DNA of 64,000 bases from Litomosoides sigmodontis (lineage: Eukaryota > Nematoda > Chromadorea > Rhabditida > Onchocercidae), in assembly GCA_963070105.1 (NCBI GenBank), contig OY718806.1:7771865-7835864 (forward strand), read 5' to 3'. Position numbers and translations under genes: made by a program. This document shows, piece by piece, positions 1-14,928 of the stretch. Below the pieces are notes generated by a model. It was given only the letters and a program-made list of their open reading frames with translations. It ran no database searches and was not told the DNA's origin. Numbering within the stretch: position 1 is the stretch's first letter; every line of letters starts with the position of its first letter.

Positions 1-829
1 CGTTTAATGACCTCAATAACCCATGGAAATTATTCATTCAAATTTATCCATTATTTCATCCAAAAAGAAAGCAATAAAACTTCTTCCTTAATGAAGAATT
101 CAGAAAATGATAGATGGACAGGTAATTTGTTTTGCTTTTCAGTCTGTCAGCAAAACGGTCATCTTTTGCAGTCTCAGAACTTTTTACAGGTTTTATTTAA
201 GGTACGATTGAGAGAAATAGGTGATTAAAATTTAAACTTCATACGACGCGTTCATGCAGCTGCGTTTCTTGAAATTTTTTACATCGATTTAGGTTAGATT
301 GAAGAGCGAGGGAGTGGTGCTAATATGCGAATAACTTTCGTAGCTGAAATCAGCAAACAGTGATGGGAAGAAGAGGGAAGGATGCGAAGTTTGCTTAGCA
401 TTGTGTTGACACGAATTAAGTTGGAAGCATACTTATCGCCTTGGAAACCATTTCAGTCTTTCAGTTTCCTTAGCAAAACACCCAGGTGAACGAAAAACTG
501 ACGGCGACACTCTTCGATGTGTTCCAAGCAACTTATCTCTCCTGCAGCTTGTTGTCCTTTAACTGAATTAACAGCATTTAACGTTCGGCAAGAAATTAAA
601 CGCTTCAAACTGTTATAAATTCTTTGAAATTTTCGAAATTCTCTAGCTGCAACCTATCTATATTTGTACATGCGAGGTATGAAATGTTCCAATCTCTACA
701 CATATACCTCCTTTTTTATTATTAATTTTAAATACTCATGCTTCACCACGTCGTTTTCAGATATAACAATCCATACTTTATGTTTCTGCAACCGAGAACA
801 CCTTATTATTATCATCATTATTATTATTA
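1..829. other. Left-edge sequence without a supportable gene
   Basis: An open frame runs from 7 to 228 and contains acceptor-like CAG sites near 141 and 188. It could be the tail of a gene lying to the left, but no domain is recognisable and the implied introns would be about 20 nt, too short to trust. Nothing else stands out up to the microsatellite. Confidence 0.3.
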
Positions 830-1684
<855 letters not shown>

Positions 1685-2581
1685 GTTACTATAGTGATAA
1701 GCAGTAGTGAATAACAATAAATAAGAGTAAGTGAAAATAAAAAATAGAAAAGAATAATAAATAAATAGAAAAAGAATAAATAATAACAAAAAAATAATAA
1801 GTAATAATGTAGAATAATGAATTACTTAGCAGTGATAACAATACAAATAGTAATAACGATAATGGTAGTGATAGTGTGATAGCGCGGTAGCTGTAGTGGT
1901 AGTGGCAGTGGCAGCATCAACAGCATTACAAACAAAACACCCTAATGAGCCGGTCGGTCCGACGGAGGACGACCACTAGTCAGTCGCTCGTTCCTTGCGC
2001 AGTGCTGCTTATCGACCTCTTGCGGCGGTTGCCGAGGACATCACCATATCCTCCTGCTGCTGCTGTTGTTACTATGATACTACCAACTAATGTTACTGCC
2101 TCCTCTCCACTTTCCTGAACAACGCATGTAGAGAGGGCGACCTTCAGCAACGCTACTACGTCACGTATGTGTAAATGCTCCTCTCCTCGTGCTCGTGCTC
2201 CCTTTATCTGGATTATCCGATAACGTGAATCCAGCAGTAGTACCTATCATTCATCTATCGCACATCTTCACCTTACTGCATTTGTTGCTGATACAGCACA
2301 ACATGATGACAAGTACGCGAGCACCAATTTTAAAGTCTGTGGGTGACAAGCCAAGGTTTGATTTACATCAGTTAAGCGATCAGCACTGCCACTCAGCTAC
2401 TAGAAATTAGTAGTGCTATGGAGTTGACTTAACGTATGCTATAACAAGTGTCACGGTACGCGTGTAATGAAGTTATGTTACCGACGAAAGTGGTGTAACT
2501 TCGGGATAAATTGATAAGTGCCATTTTGCAAATTATCGTCATCGTGTGTGAGCCACCTATTCTAATTTCATGGCTTTGTAG
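1685..2581. other. Flank with a GC-richer island, possibly 5' region of the next gene
   Basis: Simple-sequence decay (1685-1860) is followed by a markedly GC-richer stretch at about 1930-2160. An ATG at 2303 opens a 35-codon frame, but no splice donor links it convincingly to the exon at 2582. Missing 5' exons or the promoter of the 2582-4157 gene may lie here. Confidence 0.3.
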
Positions 2582-4157
2582 ATATGCGCAAGATGAGATC
2601 CTCCAATATGTGCAGCTTTCTCCGGATGAAGACTATTGTATTCCATCAACAGCAAGATGCTTTCCGGAGCAGTATGTGCGATGGTATATCTACTAATGAA
2701 ATTTTTTCATCTACGATTCATTGAAATTCGCATAACCTGAATTTACCAAATATCTATTACTCCACCCACACCTTACAGACTGTATTACATGAGCATTTTG
2801 ATGATATTGGCTTACCAACCAACTTGTCATTCTTTTCGAAATTATGAACGCTTATGCACTTAATTCCTTTTCACAAGTTCTTATTTACTTTGCAGTCAAC
2901 TGTCATTTGAAGATCCACAAATGGACAAGCTGTATCGGGAAACAAATGAAGCAATGTTCGAAGTATGAACTACCAAGCGTTTTCTATTTGTTGCGCTTAG
3001 ATGAGAATGTCATAAGCAGTAAATATTGAAAAATATATATGACAAATCACTGAAATAGATTTTAAAGTTTTATTTGGAATTATCCAAGTAAACGTTTTCT
3101 TACCATTACAAGGAAGAATTTCATGTACTCTTGAGTGCAATACTTTATTGTAATAGTCGACAATTTATTATAATCCTTTGTCTCTCGATCGGGATTTGAA
3201 AAAATCATGTCATAAAATGGCCGTCTGTTACAGGTATATGACTACCTGACGTTGAAGTTAGAAGCCATGTTCCATGGAAAATCGGTATGCTTTTTTGATG
3301 TCGTAAATAATTAATTACTCTATTTTTAATATCTTCACGATAATGCATTATCCACTATATCATTACCTCACTTTGAGTCATTATGAACGTAAAGGTAACG
3401 TTAATGTACGTTGCTCTACTGTTCCAAACATTGAGTTTATAGCATTCGTTTCCACAGTTGTTCACGAAAGAATGGGAAACCCATTATTCTTCTTTCTGTC
3501 CAGAAAATGATTTGAACGAGCGACGAAGAAATGGTGTTGATGTCACCGAAACTGAAGAAGATCAGGTGAAACCTTTATTAAGCTTGCTACTAGGAAAACT
3601 TACCAAAGCTAATACCGCGTCATATTCTTTTGCAGTTTCAAATAAAGACACTCGATGATCGAGGAAACAACAAAAGGGATAAAAAAGCGGAAGTACGATT
3701 TGCTCAAACATCCGTTAAGTGCAACAGATAGTATTAGTGTTTTGACTTTTTTCCATCAGTAGGCAAAAGAAATAGAAAAATTAATGTCAGTCGCATTTAA
3801 GTTCTTATGAATAAAGGGCTAAAATTCTCTATTTTTCCACTTCCATAGTTGGCCTCTTTAAGGTCTCATAATGGATATTGATGAGCGGGATGATTCTGCT
3901 TTCAGTTTCTGAAAAAATTTTCGAAATTAGACCACTTACTCTTGTAATATTATGAAGTATTCTCAAGGTTTTATTTTTATCAAAGGAATTGAATCCTAAG
4001 TTGAATGAATTCATCACTTAATCTTTCTTCACCGTACTGATTTGCTACTGTAAAAAACATATCTTATTTTCAGGGCGAGGAAAAACGAGTACGGAAGCGG
4101 ATTCAGCGCGTTGATAAAACTGAGAAACCAAAAAAGACGAAGTGTGGTCGAGAATAA
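2582..4157 (+). CDS. 3' exons of an unrecognised nematode protein (C-terminal ~152 aa)
   Basis: Six exons fit together in one frame: 2582-2671, 2896-2962, 3234-3284, 3458-3565, 3636-3692 and 4074-4157. All have GT donors (GTATGT, GTATGA, GTATGC, GTGAAA, GTACGA) and TTGTAG or CAG acceptors, and the phases match at every junction. The predicted piece has an acidic/aromatic part (EDPQMDKLYRETNEAMFEVY, then KEWETHYSSFCPENDLNERR) and ends in a very basic tail (GEEKRVRKRIQRVDKTEKPK...). The stop TAA lies inside an AATAAA polyadenylation hexamer (4153-4158). Upstream exons including the start codon were not found. I do not recognise the family, and no membrane segment or enzyme motif is visible. The splice consistency makes a real gene likely; its function is open. 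Confidence 0.72.
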
Positions 4158-5067
4158 AGTCAATTTTCGGAAGAAAACTCATTATGCATGATCTCATTAA
4201 CCTACTAAGTACTTCAGGTTTATAAATCATTCATTAACGTCTAACGATGCAGTTGAAAGAATAGAGAAAATCAACTTACAGAATATTTCCCAATAATACA
4301 TAGACATCGTAATAGCTTATCCTAGTATTCATCCTCGTGGGCATTTAATTGCTCTGATTTCCAGCAATCGTTTCCTTTGATCGACAGTAATAATGTTCGA
4401 AGAGCTATATTTTTATCCATTCTTTGCTATACGTGTTATATTATATCCTGAACAACATGACTAGCACCAAGAAGGAAAATATAAAAGTGAATATAACATC
4501 GGAACTTAATAAAAGTAAGCCTTAAAACAATCTATAATATAATGGACAGAAAGATCAGCGAGAATAGGGAGAATGAGTGAGGATGTTGTTTTATAACACT
4601 CACACTCTACTTTCAAGCTTTAAATTCATTTGTCAAATCTCTGGTTCGCAACGATTATTAATGTAAGAGGCAATTATATTAATGACTTCATAATCACTCG
4701 TCTCTTATGATCAACTTTGATTTCTTTTATTGTTTAGCATCCGCTCTCAATCATCAAAACAATACCGATTATTAGGTCCCAAGTTAGATACAAAATCGCA
4801 TCTGTAAAATTCCAACCTAAGATGTTTAATTCACCGTTGAAATGGGGAGTTATTAGTGGACAGTTCGCAATGGCCGACATATGTTAATTCCCTTAACATC
4901 ATGTGAACGCTGTTGTCCTATCAGATTAATAACATATAACGAAATGAGCAATAACAACATTATAATATGCACAGGTGATCGCAAAGTGTAACAAAAACCA
5001 TTACACACGAATTCATAACTGAGTAAAGGAGAACGTAAAAGACGACAGACGATTTTACTGTTATGAA
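4158..5067. other. Convergent intergenic region
   Basis: About 0.9 kb between the 3' ends of two convergent genes (+ strand ending at 4157, - strand ending at 5068). It is AT-rich with no open frame of note and presumably holds the 3' UTRs. Confidence 0.5.
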
Positions 5068-8000
5068 TTAACGAAGTGTACTATTGATCTTATCATAACA
5101 AATACAATACGCTGCTAAAAAGTAATTTATGTCGATGATACAATGAGACAAATCGCCATATCTGTTGATATGACTGATCGATGTCATATCCACCGTTACT
5201 GTATTCCTTAATACGTCATATTGTACGGTTGCCTGTAACATACGAAATGGAATAGCTATCAAACACATAAAGCCTTTATATCGCGTATCGAACCTTTCTG
5301 TTGATATATCGTCTAAACAAATTTAAAAAAAAAAACGCTGGAAAGACCGAAAAAAAATGAAAAGTCAACAACCCAACAGCAGAATTTTTGAAAAGTTCAC
5401 CTCATAAAGAGCATTTCCTGGTTTCGTAACAAATCTTAATTGATAATGTGCAAATGCGGCTTTAGTCTCAGCAACCAAATTTGGTACGAAACCATCTACA
5501 TCTTTTGTATTCTTATATTTAAACAAGTTTTTATGCGGAACAAGTCTCCGAGAACTTTCTAATTTCACCTTAAAATATACAGCTTATTAAATAGCAATGA
5601 AACCACACCATAAAATATCATTCACAATTTAAAAAAAATGGAAAATTTGGAAATGTTAGGATCAAAATAATGCTTGAGGACGAACCGATTCTTGGAAACG
5701 TAATACAATATTCTGAATTTGACCCTACGGTCCGCATACTGTAACGGGCAATAATGGCTAGTCATAACAGTAGGGGAAAATGTAGAAAAAGGTTCACCAA
5801 CATGAATAAACTAAGCATACCACCGATCTTATCCATAAAAGCATAATGTATTACCAAAAATTTATATACTACAAGTGTTGCTTAATGTGTGCAAAATTTC
5901 ACCACTGTATAATAGAACTATGAACCCGATTTTAAAGTACAATTTCATGAAAGCAGATGACAAACCAATTTCAGCGGAGCACATAAATGTCGATAAGACT
6001 TTGTATGTGAATTAATGGTTTGGACAACAGCTTTACTCAACATCACAGATATATTTGTCTGCTCTCCATTATCCATAGCTGATTCCCAATTCATACATGT
6101 ACACCAATGCATTTCGATACCAGCCTACAACATGTAAAACAAGATATATAAAAAACCATACGAAGAAAACAAAATCCTTCATTTTTTCCTGCTTTAGATA
6201 TTTCTATGATCAAGTAACAGTTGGAATGCACAGGTAATATAATGGAAAAGTAAGGCTCAATGCAATGCAATATTAAACAGCTGAACAACAAAGATCGATT
6301 TGTACTTATTCGAAAAGTATATGGGCATTAATATAACTTTTGAGCACCGTTTGTGTATAAACAATCCAATTAAATGCCTGGCAATACTGTTTTTACAAAT
6401 AAATAGTAGAATACTCAAAAGAAACCTCTTCGCAAGTTCTTGATGGAGAAATCGGCCTGAAAAGTGACAAGGAGCGAGATTTTATATCACCCATAGTATT
6501 CAACTCCTGTTCTGCTGGCCAGTGAAGTACATCAAGCAATGTAGCATGTATGTCGAATGGAGTTGACAATCTGGAACAAGAATAAAAAGGACATACGTAC
6601 AGTAAGCAACTAGCAAAGCTGTAGCAGTCCACCACACTACGTAAAATGCCGCAAGAATAAAAAAAATGTGTTAATGATAAACTATAATCAGTGACTGATT
6701 ATAAGAAACTGCACCACTTGGTAGCCAAACAGCTGCAGAAAGAAAAATTCACATGAGTAAACACTTTAAAATAATAAAAACCTTGCTTTATTGGCTTTCA
6801 AATTCTTCCACGCGGTCCTTCCTTTATCACTTTCTCTGAATTTTTTCGGAAGTGAGAGTGAAAAAAATGGAAGCCTTTCTTCTAGCTGCCCTTAAAATTG
6901 CACACATTACCTTGCTTAAAAATTCCTAACCAATGGAAAGAAGATATAAACCCAAAAAATTTCAATGCAGATCTTCAAAAACCCAGACCATCCTTCCTAA
7001 CGAACCTTGATGAGTGGCACGGAATTTTGCAAAACGATGTCCATGATCTGCCATTACAATGACTAATGCATTATCAAGCACACCACTTTCTTTTAATTTT
7101 TTAAGATTAAGCATTGTATCCTCATCAGCAACCTCCACCAAATTAACATCATCATGACTTAATACACTATGAAATGCAAGCAGGAATTTTGATGTATTAT
7201 ATCCGTATCTCTCCATAAACTCAGCTGTATATCGAAACCATTCCTAAAATACATAAAACATAATAAAAGTAAACCATATCAGACTACTAAAAATAAAATT
7301 ACAGAGCATATGTATTAGTGGATGAATTATCCAATCCCACTTTTTAATTGTTTTGCTCTTTTTGCTCATTATTTGTTATCCATATTGCAAAAAATTTTTT
7401 TCTTCCAAATATTTTTTCTTGCAAATTAAATTAGAACTAAAATACATAAAGTTCCCAATTTAGAACATTGTTGTTCAATACAAAATAAATCATGGTTTTG
7501 GGGAAAGAAATCAAAATTAGAAACCCAACAAAATTATAAAAAACCTTGTGCATTGGCACCGAACCCAAACACTGCAAATTAGAAAACATGTCTTCAGCTT
7601 TTTGAAAAAACGTCCGAACGTAATGATCCGTTGGCTGGTGCTTAAACCCCTGAAAATCTTGAAAATAAATTCCGACTCAGTCCCATGTTTTTCACGTCTT
7701 TACTTTTAAATTAATGCAAACCAATTATTCTTCAATCAAAAAACGAAAAAAATAAATTACCTTAAGGCGATATGTGAAAGTTCCGACTTTTGCTGAATCT
7801 TCCGCATACAACGTTATATAACCGGCGTCAGAGAAATTTTTCCATACAAATGGATATACTTCATCAACATAACTTGCTTCTGCGAAACGCTTGCTATAAG
7901 ACGTACATACTTCAGTTATTAAATATCATTACGTTTTGTGGTGAAAAAAACCGAAATACTTCAATTACTTCTTCAAAGAAATCAATCCACAGTGTCATTC

Positions 8001-10107
8001 AAAAGTAATAGAAGCGTTAACTAGAAATAAAGTGAAAAAAAAATGGCCAGCTTATAGATATGATCAAACTTAACCGTGTAAGAGGCAATTCCTGTTCCGT
8101 TTGTCCAGTTAGAATTGGTATAAATGCTTGCGGAGTACCATCTCCAACAATATTGTATCCTTAAAGGTTGACGGAGTTAAATGTATTGAATTTCTCACAA
8201 ATTAATTTAAAATAATTGATATCGATATTGAATGCTGCCAGATCAACATCGGTTCACTCATGGTGTACACAAGCATACAGAAGTAAAGATATGCTTCTTT
8301 TTTGATATTATTATTAAACAAACGTTTTCACCATCAAGCACAACTGCATCCAATTCTTCTTCAATGTATTTGACTGTTTTCGGTAGTTTACGACGAAATG
8401 ACATCTGAGATAAGGAATCGAAGCCTAAAAAAATGTAGTGGTGCCTTCGTTTACTAATTAACACAAACACAAGTTGTATATTCCTAGCAAGAAATTCATA
8501 GAACATGTCCATACCTATAAAATAAACGTCAAGACCAGACCACTGGGCTGGTTTTTTGATATGAGACAAAGCTTCCTCTTTTTTCCGATCCGGAACAATC
8601 GTCCATAGCAAATGTTCCCTTCAAGAATCAGGTTTTATGAATTCTGCGATTATTCCGGTTTTTAATGTTCAAATCATATATAAATGTTTACAACCATGAA
8701 ATTTCATGACTGGCATCATTTAGGTGTGATTTGACTAAGCAAGCACGAGTTATGTGAGATGAATTTTACACCTCCAAATAAAATAATTTTTTAGCGTAGC
8801 ATTTTAAAATTATAGCAAAGAAATCGAAAAGTGATTCATTCCGAAATTATATGCTAGAAAAAGATGACAAAGATCTTCAAAAAGCTTTCGAAAAAGCCCA
8901 TTCTCGACGAAAACAAACCATGTTTCTTGATCATCTCCAATGCAATGTACAACAGCGTAATCTTGGGTTATAGGACTACCAGATGTAATTGGAATTCGAC
9001 GGTCGATTTTCAACTCATTGTCATTAATGCGCTCAAAATAGGCAACAGTACATTTAATGTCACCGTGGGTTCTATAAAATTCCAATAATTATTTGACCCG
9101 TAGTGACAAGCAAGAAAAAAATTTAGCATTAAAGCCAATTTAATAATTATCACAAGATAAAATAAAATAGTAATCAAAGCAATTTTACTCGATGGCATCA
9201 GCCGATATAGTGAACAACCCTTTCTCGTCAACATAGGCCCACTCTTTATCTTTGTTCTTACTACAGTCGAGTGCATTCACATGATGGAAAAACGCAATAA
9301 CTTCACTACCATTGATGTTCAACTTGGGTATGCGACATGCCTGAAAACAAATTTATTAAAGCAAATTGATGTTTGAGAAAATGATACGAGGTACATTCCT
9401 CCGGTACTAGAACTGATGTAGTCTATCTGCGATGGAGAGCATGTCATGTTGAATAAAACTGTACGTAAGCCTTTAGCAATCACCCTAAGAATGATCCATA
9501 ACAGTAAACACGAACGGTGTCATGAAACCATCCATCAAAAGTCTATCCAGAAAAATGGATAAAATTAATACCTGCTCAAATTTTCTAGAAAAATTGCTTC
9601 GAGTGATTGATTTCCGCATATCAGCTGTATCAGCACCCAATACTACTATGTGGGGCAGCTGGAAAACACAGAAATGTAGAGTGAGTCACAATGCATGTTC
9701 CAGAGTGAGGTCCGTAAATTTGACAAAATTGTGAACTCCCTCAATAAAATCAGAGATATGAGGATCCTGTGCTTACGCGAATCTACGGTGATAAATCAAA
9801 TTTTCAGATAACGTATGTGGAAATTTTATGAAGTTCAAAGACAACTGCACAGCAATCGTGATCTACATATAGTTACTTAAATTATTGCAGAGCTAACTCG
9901 GCTATTTCTATTATTTTACTGATATAAATTAGGTGTAAAAAGTAACCGATGAATAAACAATAGGCTCCTCAATCCAATGTGCAGTATCCGTTGAGTATTT
10001 CGAGGAATACGTAAAGAAGATGAATAATGGAATGAAAATAATCGGAAGCATAAGAATACGGAATAGTTTTCTCCGATGCTTCAGAAACCTGCTAATCTTG
10101 TTTAAGC
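5068..10107 (-). CDS. DUF229 family protein (alkaline-phosphatase-like fold), 15 exons
   Basis: Exons read on the - strand: 10107-9959, 9658-9572, 9340-9189, 9071-8919, 8618-8515, 8424-8332, 8159-8075, 7893-7761, 7649-7545, 7243-7006, 6890-6782, 6570-6426, 6124-5966, 5568-5401 and 5232-5068. Phases agree throughout, giving about 680 aa apart from a missing N-terminal start exon. The first exon encodes a hydrophobic anchor (RILMLPIIFIPLFIFFTYS), so a type II membrane or secreted protein is likely. Family landmarks appear in order: ACRIPKL, GFDSLSQMSFRRKLPKT, GYNIVGDGTPQAFIPILTG, MADHGHRFAKFRATHQG, LEERLPFFS, LSTPFDIHATLLDVLHW, SLFRPISPSRTC, HWCTC, and a C-terminal HINRYGDLSHCI. In this family (Pfam DUF229, related to sulfatases and phosphatases) DS and DHG are probable metal or catalytic positions. 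The true substrate is unknown. An ATG exon should lie upstream of 10107; none was certain. Confidence 0.88.
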
Positions 10108-13083
10108 CTAAAAAGAATATGTTTGAAAGGATATCATAAATGAAAAGATTTCAACAACTAAGAAACAACTTTAGTAACAGAAGTAATTTATTTTCCAAAA
10201 TGTAAACAATATAACCGTTTCCCTGAACTAACAAAACTTTTACGAAAGTTCATTACTATTGTAACACTCAGTATTCAACCTGAAATTAAAGCTGTTCTTA
10301 AATTTCAAAACTCAAAGAATCAACTCGCTCATTAATATCTAAGTAATTCGCTACCGGTTAAGGAAATCGCAACAGATCTAAACGGTAAAAAAAACAATTA
10401 TTCAGACCGACTTTTGTTTTAAGCATCTCTAAACATGAAACAATAATTAACCATTTATTATTCGTACACCCACAACCTTATTCCTGAACGTAGTTCCTGA
10501 GTCGTATATCAATTTTGTCTTATAATATGATGCCTGCAAATTCTTTTATAAAAGATACACAGTATAATAAGCTTCCACCTGAGGTGGTATGCAGAAATCA
10601 ATTATCACTAAAACAGCCTATACTATCGAATAATTTTTGAACATTAAAAGCCTTAAAAACTTAGATATTAATGAGTTTATTAACTTTGCAACACAATTAA
10701 AATCAATGAAGACAAGTCTGACATGTTTCCTCAAACATCTGACAAAATTATCCTGACCGATAATCCAACATAAAAATATTGTAATATCCCAGGGTCTTTT
10801 TCTTCTTCTCCTTCCCCTTTTCCTAATAAAGTAGTAGCTTGTAAAATGCTGAATCAACACAACAAACTGTATGATTGTCCTGAAAACTATATATCAGCTA
10901 AAGTAAGAAGCAGCTCATAAATATAGCAAAAATAAAATAAAATAGTAACCTGGAAACACTGAAAAGATATGAAAATTATAACGCGAAAGAAGTAAGCAAG
11001 CAAATATGTGCTGAAAAAAAGTGTAAGGAAGTATCGACAAAACATAGACTAGCAGAAAAATAGCAATGAGGTAACGTCCCAGACAATAACACCGTTTGAA
11101 AGGATGAGTATTCGAGAAGCTCATTATATTTAAAACCAGCTGTTGATAAGTCTTTTCTTCAAATATAAATTCTCAGGAGTAGATATCAAAACTGAGAAAT
11201 ATTAATGAATCAACCAAAGAAACGATCAGCTAAGAGTAACGATTTATATTGGCTCCATTATTTGGAAAGAAGCTTAAAAAGAAGAGATATCAATGCTTTG
11301 CTGACTGATGCAGTATGATTAATAAAGCAAGTCCGATAAGAGAATACATGTTGCTTGTAATGTTGAAAAAGATTAGTTCGACCATTTAAATTAAAGCAAC
11401 TCACATCATTTATGGTCTTACATTCATTTTTCCCTGAAGAAGAGCAACAGCTTCAATCTCACGCAAAATGGGGGAGGTATCAAATTTAAGGATGAACGAA
11501 GACAATAACAGGGTAGTTCGAAAATAGAAAGATATCTTACATGGTATTCGAGATAACTCAAGAAAAAATTTTAGTCCTCAAAAAATTTAGAAGTGAAGAG
11601 GGTTCACATTACTGTGTTTATTGTTCTCATTACTGACTAGTCCTAGAGTTAGATTACTCAACGACAAGTCAATTGAGAAAGAACAACCATGACTTTTACA
11701 AAAAAAGATTTGATATTTGAAGTTTTCTCAAGTAGTGAAGTATAATCTACTGAATTTTCTAAATATTCCAGAGCAGTTCAAAAGAACACTACCTTTATAA
11801 CGCGGGAAAAAAAATGTAGAGGAGGCATCAATGAAATCAACAAGAAATACACTTCATTGATTACGATAATTTCTAGCATACACTTTGAACTGGTATAGAT
11901 GAAGCCTAGAAACTGAGTAATCTTCCATATGTCACTTTATTTCTTTTCGTCTCTTTAAACCCACTTAATGCGAAAATAGAATCGAAACTTTCTACACTGA
12001 GAGTTACATGAGACTGTTTTGTTCTAATCGAATATTCACAAATTATTAAGTGATGCTGTAAACCGAAGACATTTATATCTATGGTAATCTTCCATAAGAT
12101 CATGATAGCGTTGTCTGACTACAAATTTCAAAGCATTAAAGTGCAAAAGGAAGACATAATTGATGTGCAACAAGTTAGAATTCAAAATTATTATCGTGCA
12201 ACCAAAAATTATGCGCAGCAATAAAAATGGAATAAGTATGGGGAAGCAAATGTATGTCAAAGTAACGCATACTTTATGCACTTAGTTTCAATATATATTT
12301 TTTAATCATTTAATAAGGGCCGTGGCAAAATGCAGATCTCTTGCTACAAATACATGTCACTTTTCCACAGTTTCAAGTTAAGATTGTTGATAACGAAAAG
12401 CTAATCCAACAAGCCTTACATTAATTGTTTCATAGTCCTTTAACCCAGGTTCTCCGTAGCTTGTCGAAGAGGACATTTCATCTGTTCGAGTTGGATCGAT
12501 AAGTTTTTTTATTATTCTTTGTAGCAAGTTCTTTCCAACTTGACTACAGTCTGTAACGAAAACGTTCATTACCATCGGATACAAGCACTGCCAATTCCGC
12601 CTTAGAAGTTAAGATCGACAACTTTAGTTCAATACTAGTTCTACTAAAGTGCGAATAAAATACACAGGCCTAAAATAAAGTTAAACCAAACATAGAGAGA
12701 ATGGACTCATACGTGTGCAGTACATATGGACACAGGCACGTCCAAATATTAATCCAAATCACGATTTTTTCTCTTTAACTTTACCATCTCATCTAATTGT
12801 TGCATTTCTGTGTGTAATATTGAAGTAATTGTTTGCATTTATCCTTGTGATTTCAGGACGTGAGAATTACGGTACGGAATCGACACCAAATGAGCAAACA
12901 ACAGAACTATGGCGCACATCGGATTCGGAACTCCATAGATTCCCCCACGTAGTATTTGGCGGTTGGCCGTAGTTTTTTTTTTGCAATCAGGAACATTGTG
13001 GGAGTTTTTTTAAAAAGCTTGCTGTGGGACGTGGTGAGGCTGTGTCCGCCTTCAATTTTCCATCATTGTTTGCGCTTGTTGAA
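10108..13083. other. 3 kb gap between divergent genes
   Basis: This holds the promoter side of both the DUF229 gene (-) and PFDN4 (+). A - strand open frame at 10915-11124 has a hydrophobic N-terminus, and another at 12378-12584 ends at a good GTAAGG donor near 12420; neither has a recognisable domain or partner exons. A CAG acceptor at about 12857 and a T-run/CAG just before 12990 could serve PFDN4 5' UTR or leader splicing. Confidence 0.35.
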
Positions 13084-14043
13084 ATGACCACAAATACAAT
13101 GAAACAAGATATTGGTGTCAATGCTGAGGACCAGAAATTGATCAATCGTTTTGCCAGGCTTCATCAAAGATCGCTGGATGTTAAAGTAATGAAGATTCTG
13201 TTTTGTTATTAAAGTCTTGGATATGATTTTTCAATGTAGTCTGTCTTCACTTATGTAGGTTTCTGTTTATCTAATGGTGAATTTCCTGCTAGTTTACTGT
13301 GCAATCGTGACACATAAAGTTCTCAGGTTGTCTCTAGGTAATGTCAAGTTTCACTCCTTTACAGTGTACTTCTGCCTGTAGTATTATCTTCAACCTACTG
13401 ATATTAGATTTTTTTTAGGTTTTAAAAGGTATTTTGAAAATCTTGCTGCTGTAATGCGGAATTTACTGTTTATTTTTCAGGACAGGCTTCAAGAAATGAG
13501 TAAAGATCTTCAAAATTTGATTGACGCTGCTGATGAGGTGCTGCTTTTGGATGATGCAGATGCTCAGTCGATACCATTCAGGATAGGATCGGTGTTTATG
13601 CATATGGATCAAGTGAGCAATGCATTATTATTATAATCTGTTATGAACCAGGCAAAACTCCTGATCGATATTAGGTTTAGTTACTTATATTGTTTACGTT
13701 ATGTACTGGACGGTAAAAGTCGGGGGGAATGCTACTGCTTATTCTGCCTGTAGTCTTTTAGATTCCTTTCGGAAGAATAAGGTAGGCAAAATAGTAAACT
13801 TTTTCGAACCAAATATCTGAACCCAGATTTTATTAAGATTGTGTTTTATTGTTCTGTTTGCTTATTTTACAGGAGAGATTGAACGAAAAGCTAGAAAGTG
13901 TGAAAGAAGAATTGGAGAATCAAGTGTCTGATCTCGCACAAAAGCATAAAAAGATGTGCGATGAGATGGATTCCTTAAAATCGGTACTTTATGGAAAATT
14001 TGGCGAAAGTATCAATTTGGAGACTGATACTGATAGTCAGTAG
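13084..14043 (+). CDS. pfd-4: Prefoldin subunit 4
   Basis: Three exons, 13084-13185, 13481-13612 and 13873-14043, all in phase 0 with CAG acceptors, encode exactly 134 aa, the same length as human PFDN4. Prefoldin is the cytosolic hexamer that passes nascent actin and tubulin to the CCT chaperonin; subunit 4 is a beta-type subunit. Visible family features are an N-terminal helix (AEDQKLINRFARLHQRSLD), a central hairpin region rich in acidic residues (EVLLLDDADAQSIPFRIGSV, FMHMDQ), a long C-terminal coiled-coil helix (residues ~80-120) and the typical end LYGKFGESINLE. ATG 13084 is chosen because it gives the family length; the next in-frame ATG (13102) would also work. The preceding sequence is open back to about 13024 but lacks an ATG. 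Confidence 0.93.
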
Positions 14044-14928
14044 TTAAGGAGAGTGGCATAAAATCGCTGAAGTATTCAATATATGCTACGACAATCGTGA
14101 CATTCAGGGACACTACAGTTCTGCATTAATGACTTTTTGATATTAACAGAGGTGTAAAGAACCGGTTTTCATGCTGAGCTTTTCTGTACATTAAGAATCT
14201 AACATTTTTCCTTTTATTGCCTTAGTCTTTTCTATTCAAGTAATTTTCGCTAAAAATTTTACAGTGAGGATGCGAGACTTTTAATAGTGGGTTTGGAACT
14301 ATTTTGGACCATCTTAGAGTCCAACTGAGCTCTTTGAATATATAGTATATGAATTATTGTAGTCAGTCGTTTAGTTTGGTGGGGATGCTATCCCATTTAC
14401 ACTATAGTTGATTTATGTTGAGTCCCTCTCAGTTTAAAATGAATTTTTAAAAATGATTCTGATCATTTACTCAGTAATTTGCCCATATATTGATGAAAAA
14501 AGTAGCAGTTCTTGTTTTTTTTTAAAAATAATCTTTCATCGGAAGCAAGATGATTTTTGATTTTTAAAAGTTCTCTGCATTTCTAGGTTCTAGGCGTTCA
14601 AAGCATTGATCACCAGTGATGAATGCTTTGAATTGTTTTGACCTTCCCTTTTACATCGTACTTCACATTTCTTTTAATGAGGGAATAAAAGTTTCAGAGA
14701 ATTATAGTGATAAACACCGGTTAAAGTTGATGCATGTTTTGCGTGTTCTTTGTAGCGAATGTCACACTTTTTATGTCCTTTTCGCAGTTCCAGTTCTGTA
14801 TCATTAAAACGAAGTTAAACTTTTCCATTTCGTTCACTTTATTCTTATTCTTAAAAAAAGTGGCCGTGCATGCAGCTCGAAAGAAATTATATCATATTTG
14901 TTTATCTCTCCCACATTTTATACGTAAT

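Noticed and set aside
12378..12600. Possible - strand exon ending at a GTAAGG donor
   Set aside because: No neighbouring exon, no recognisable domain, and two rival frames; left as unproven.
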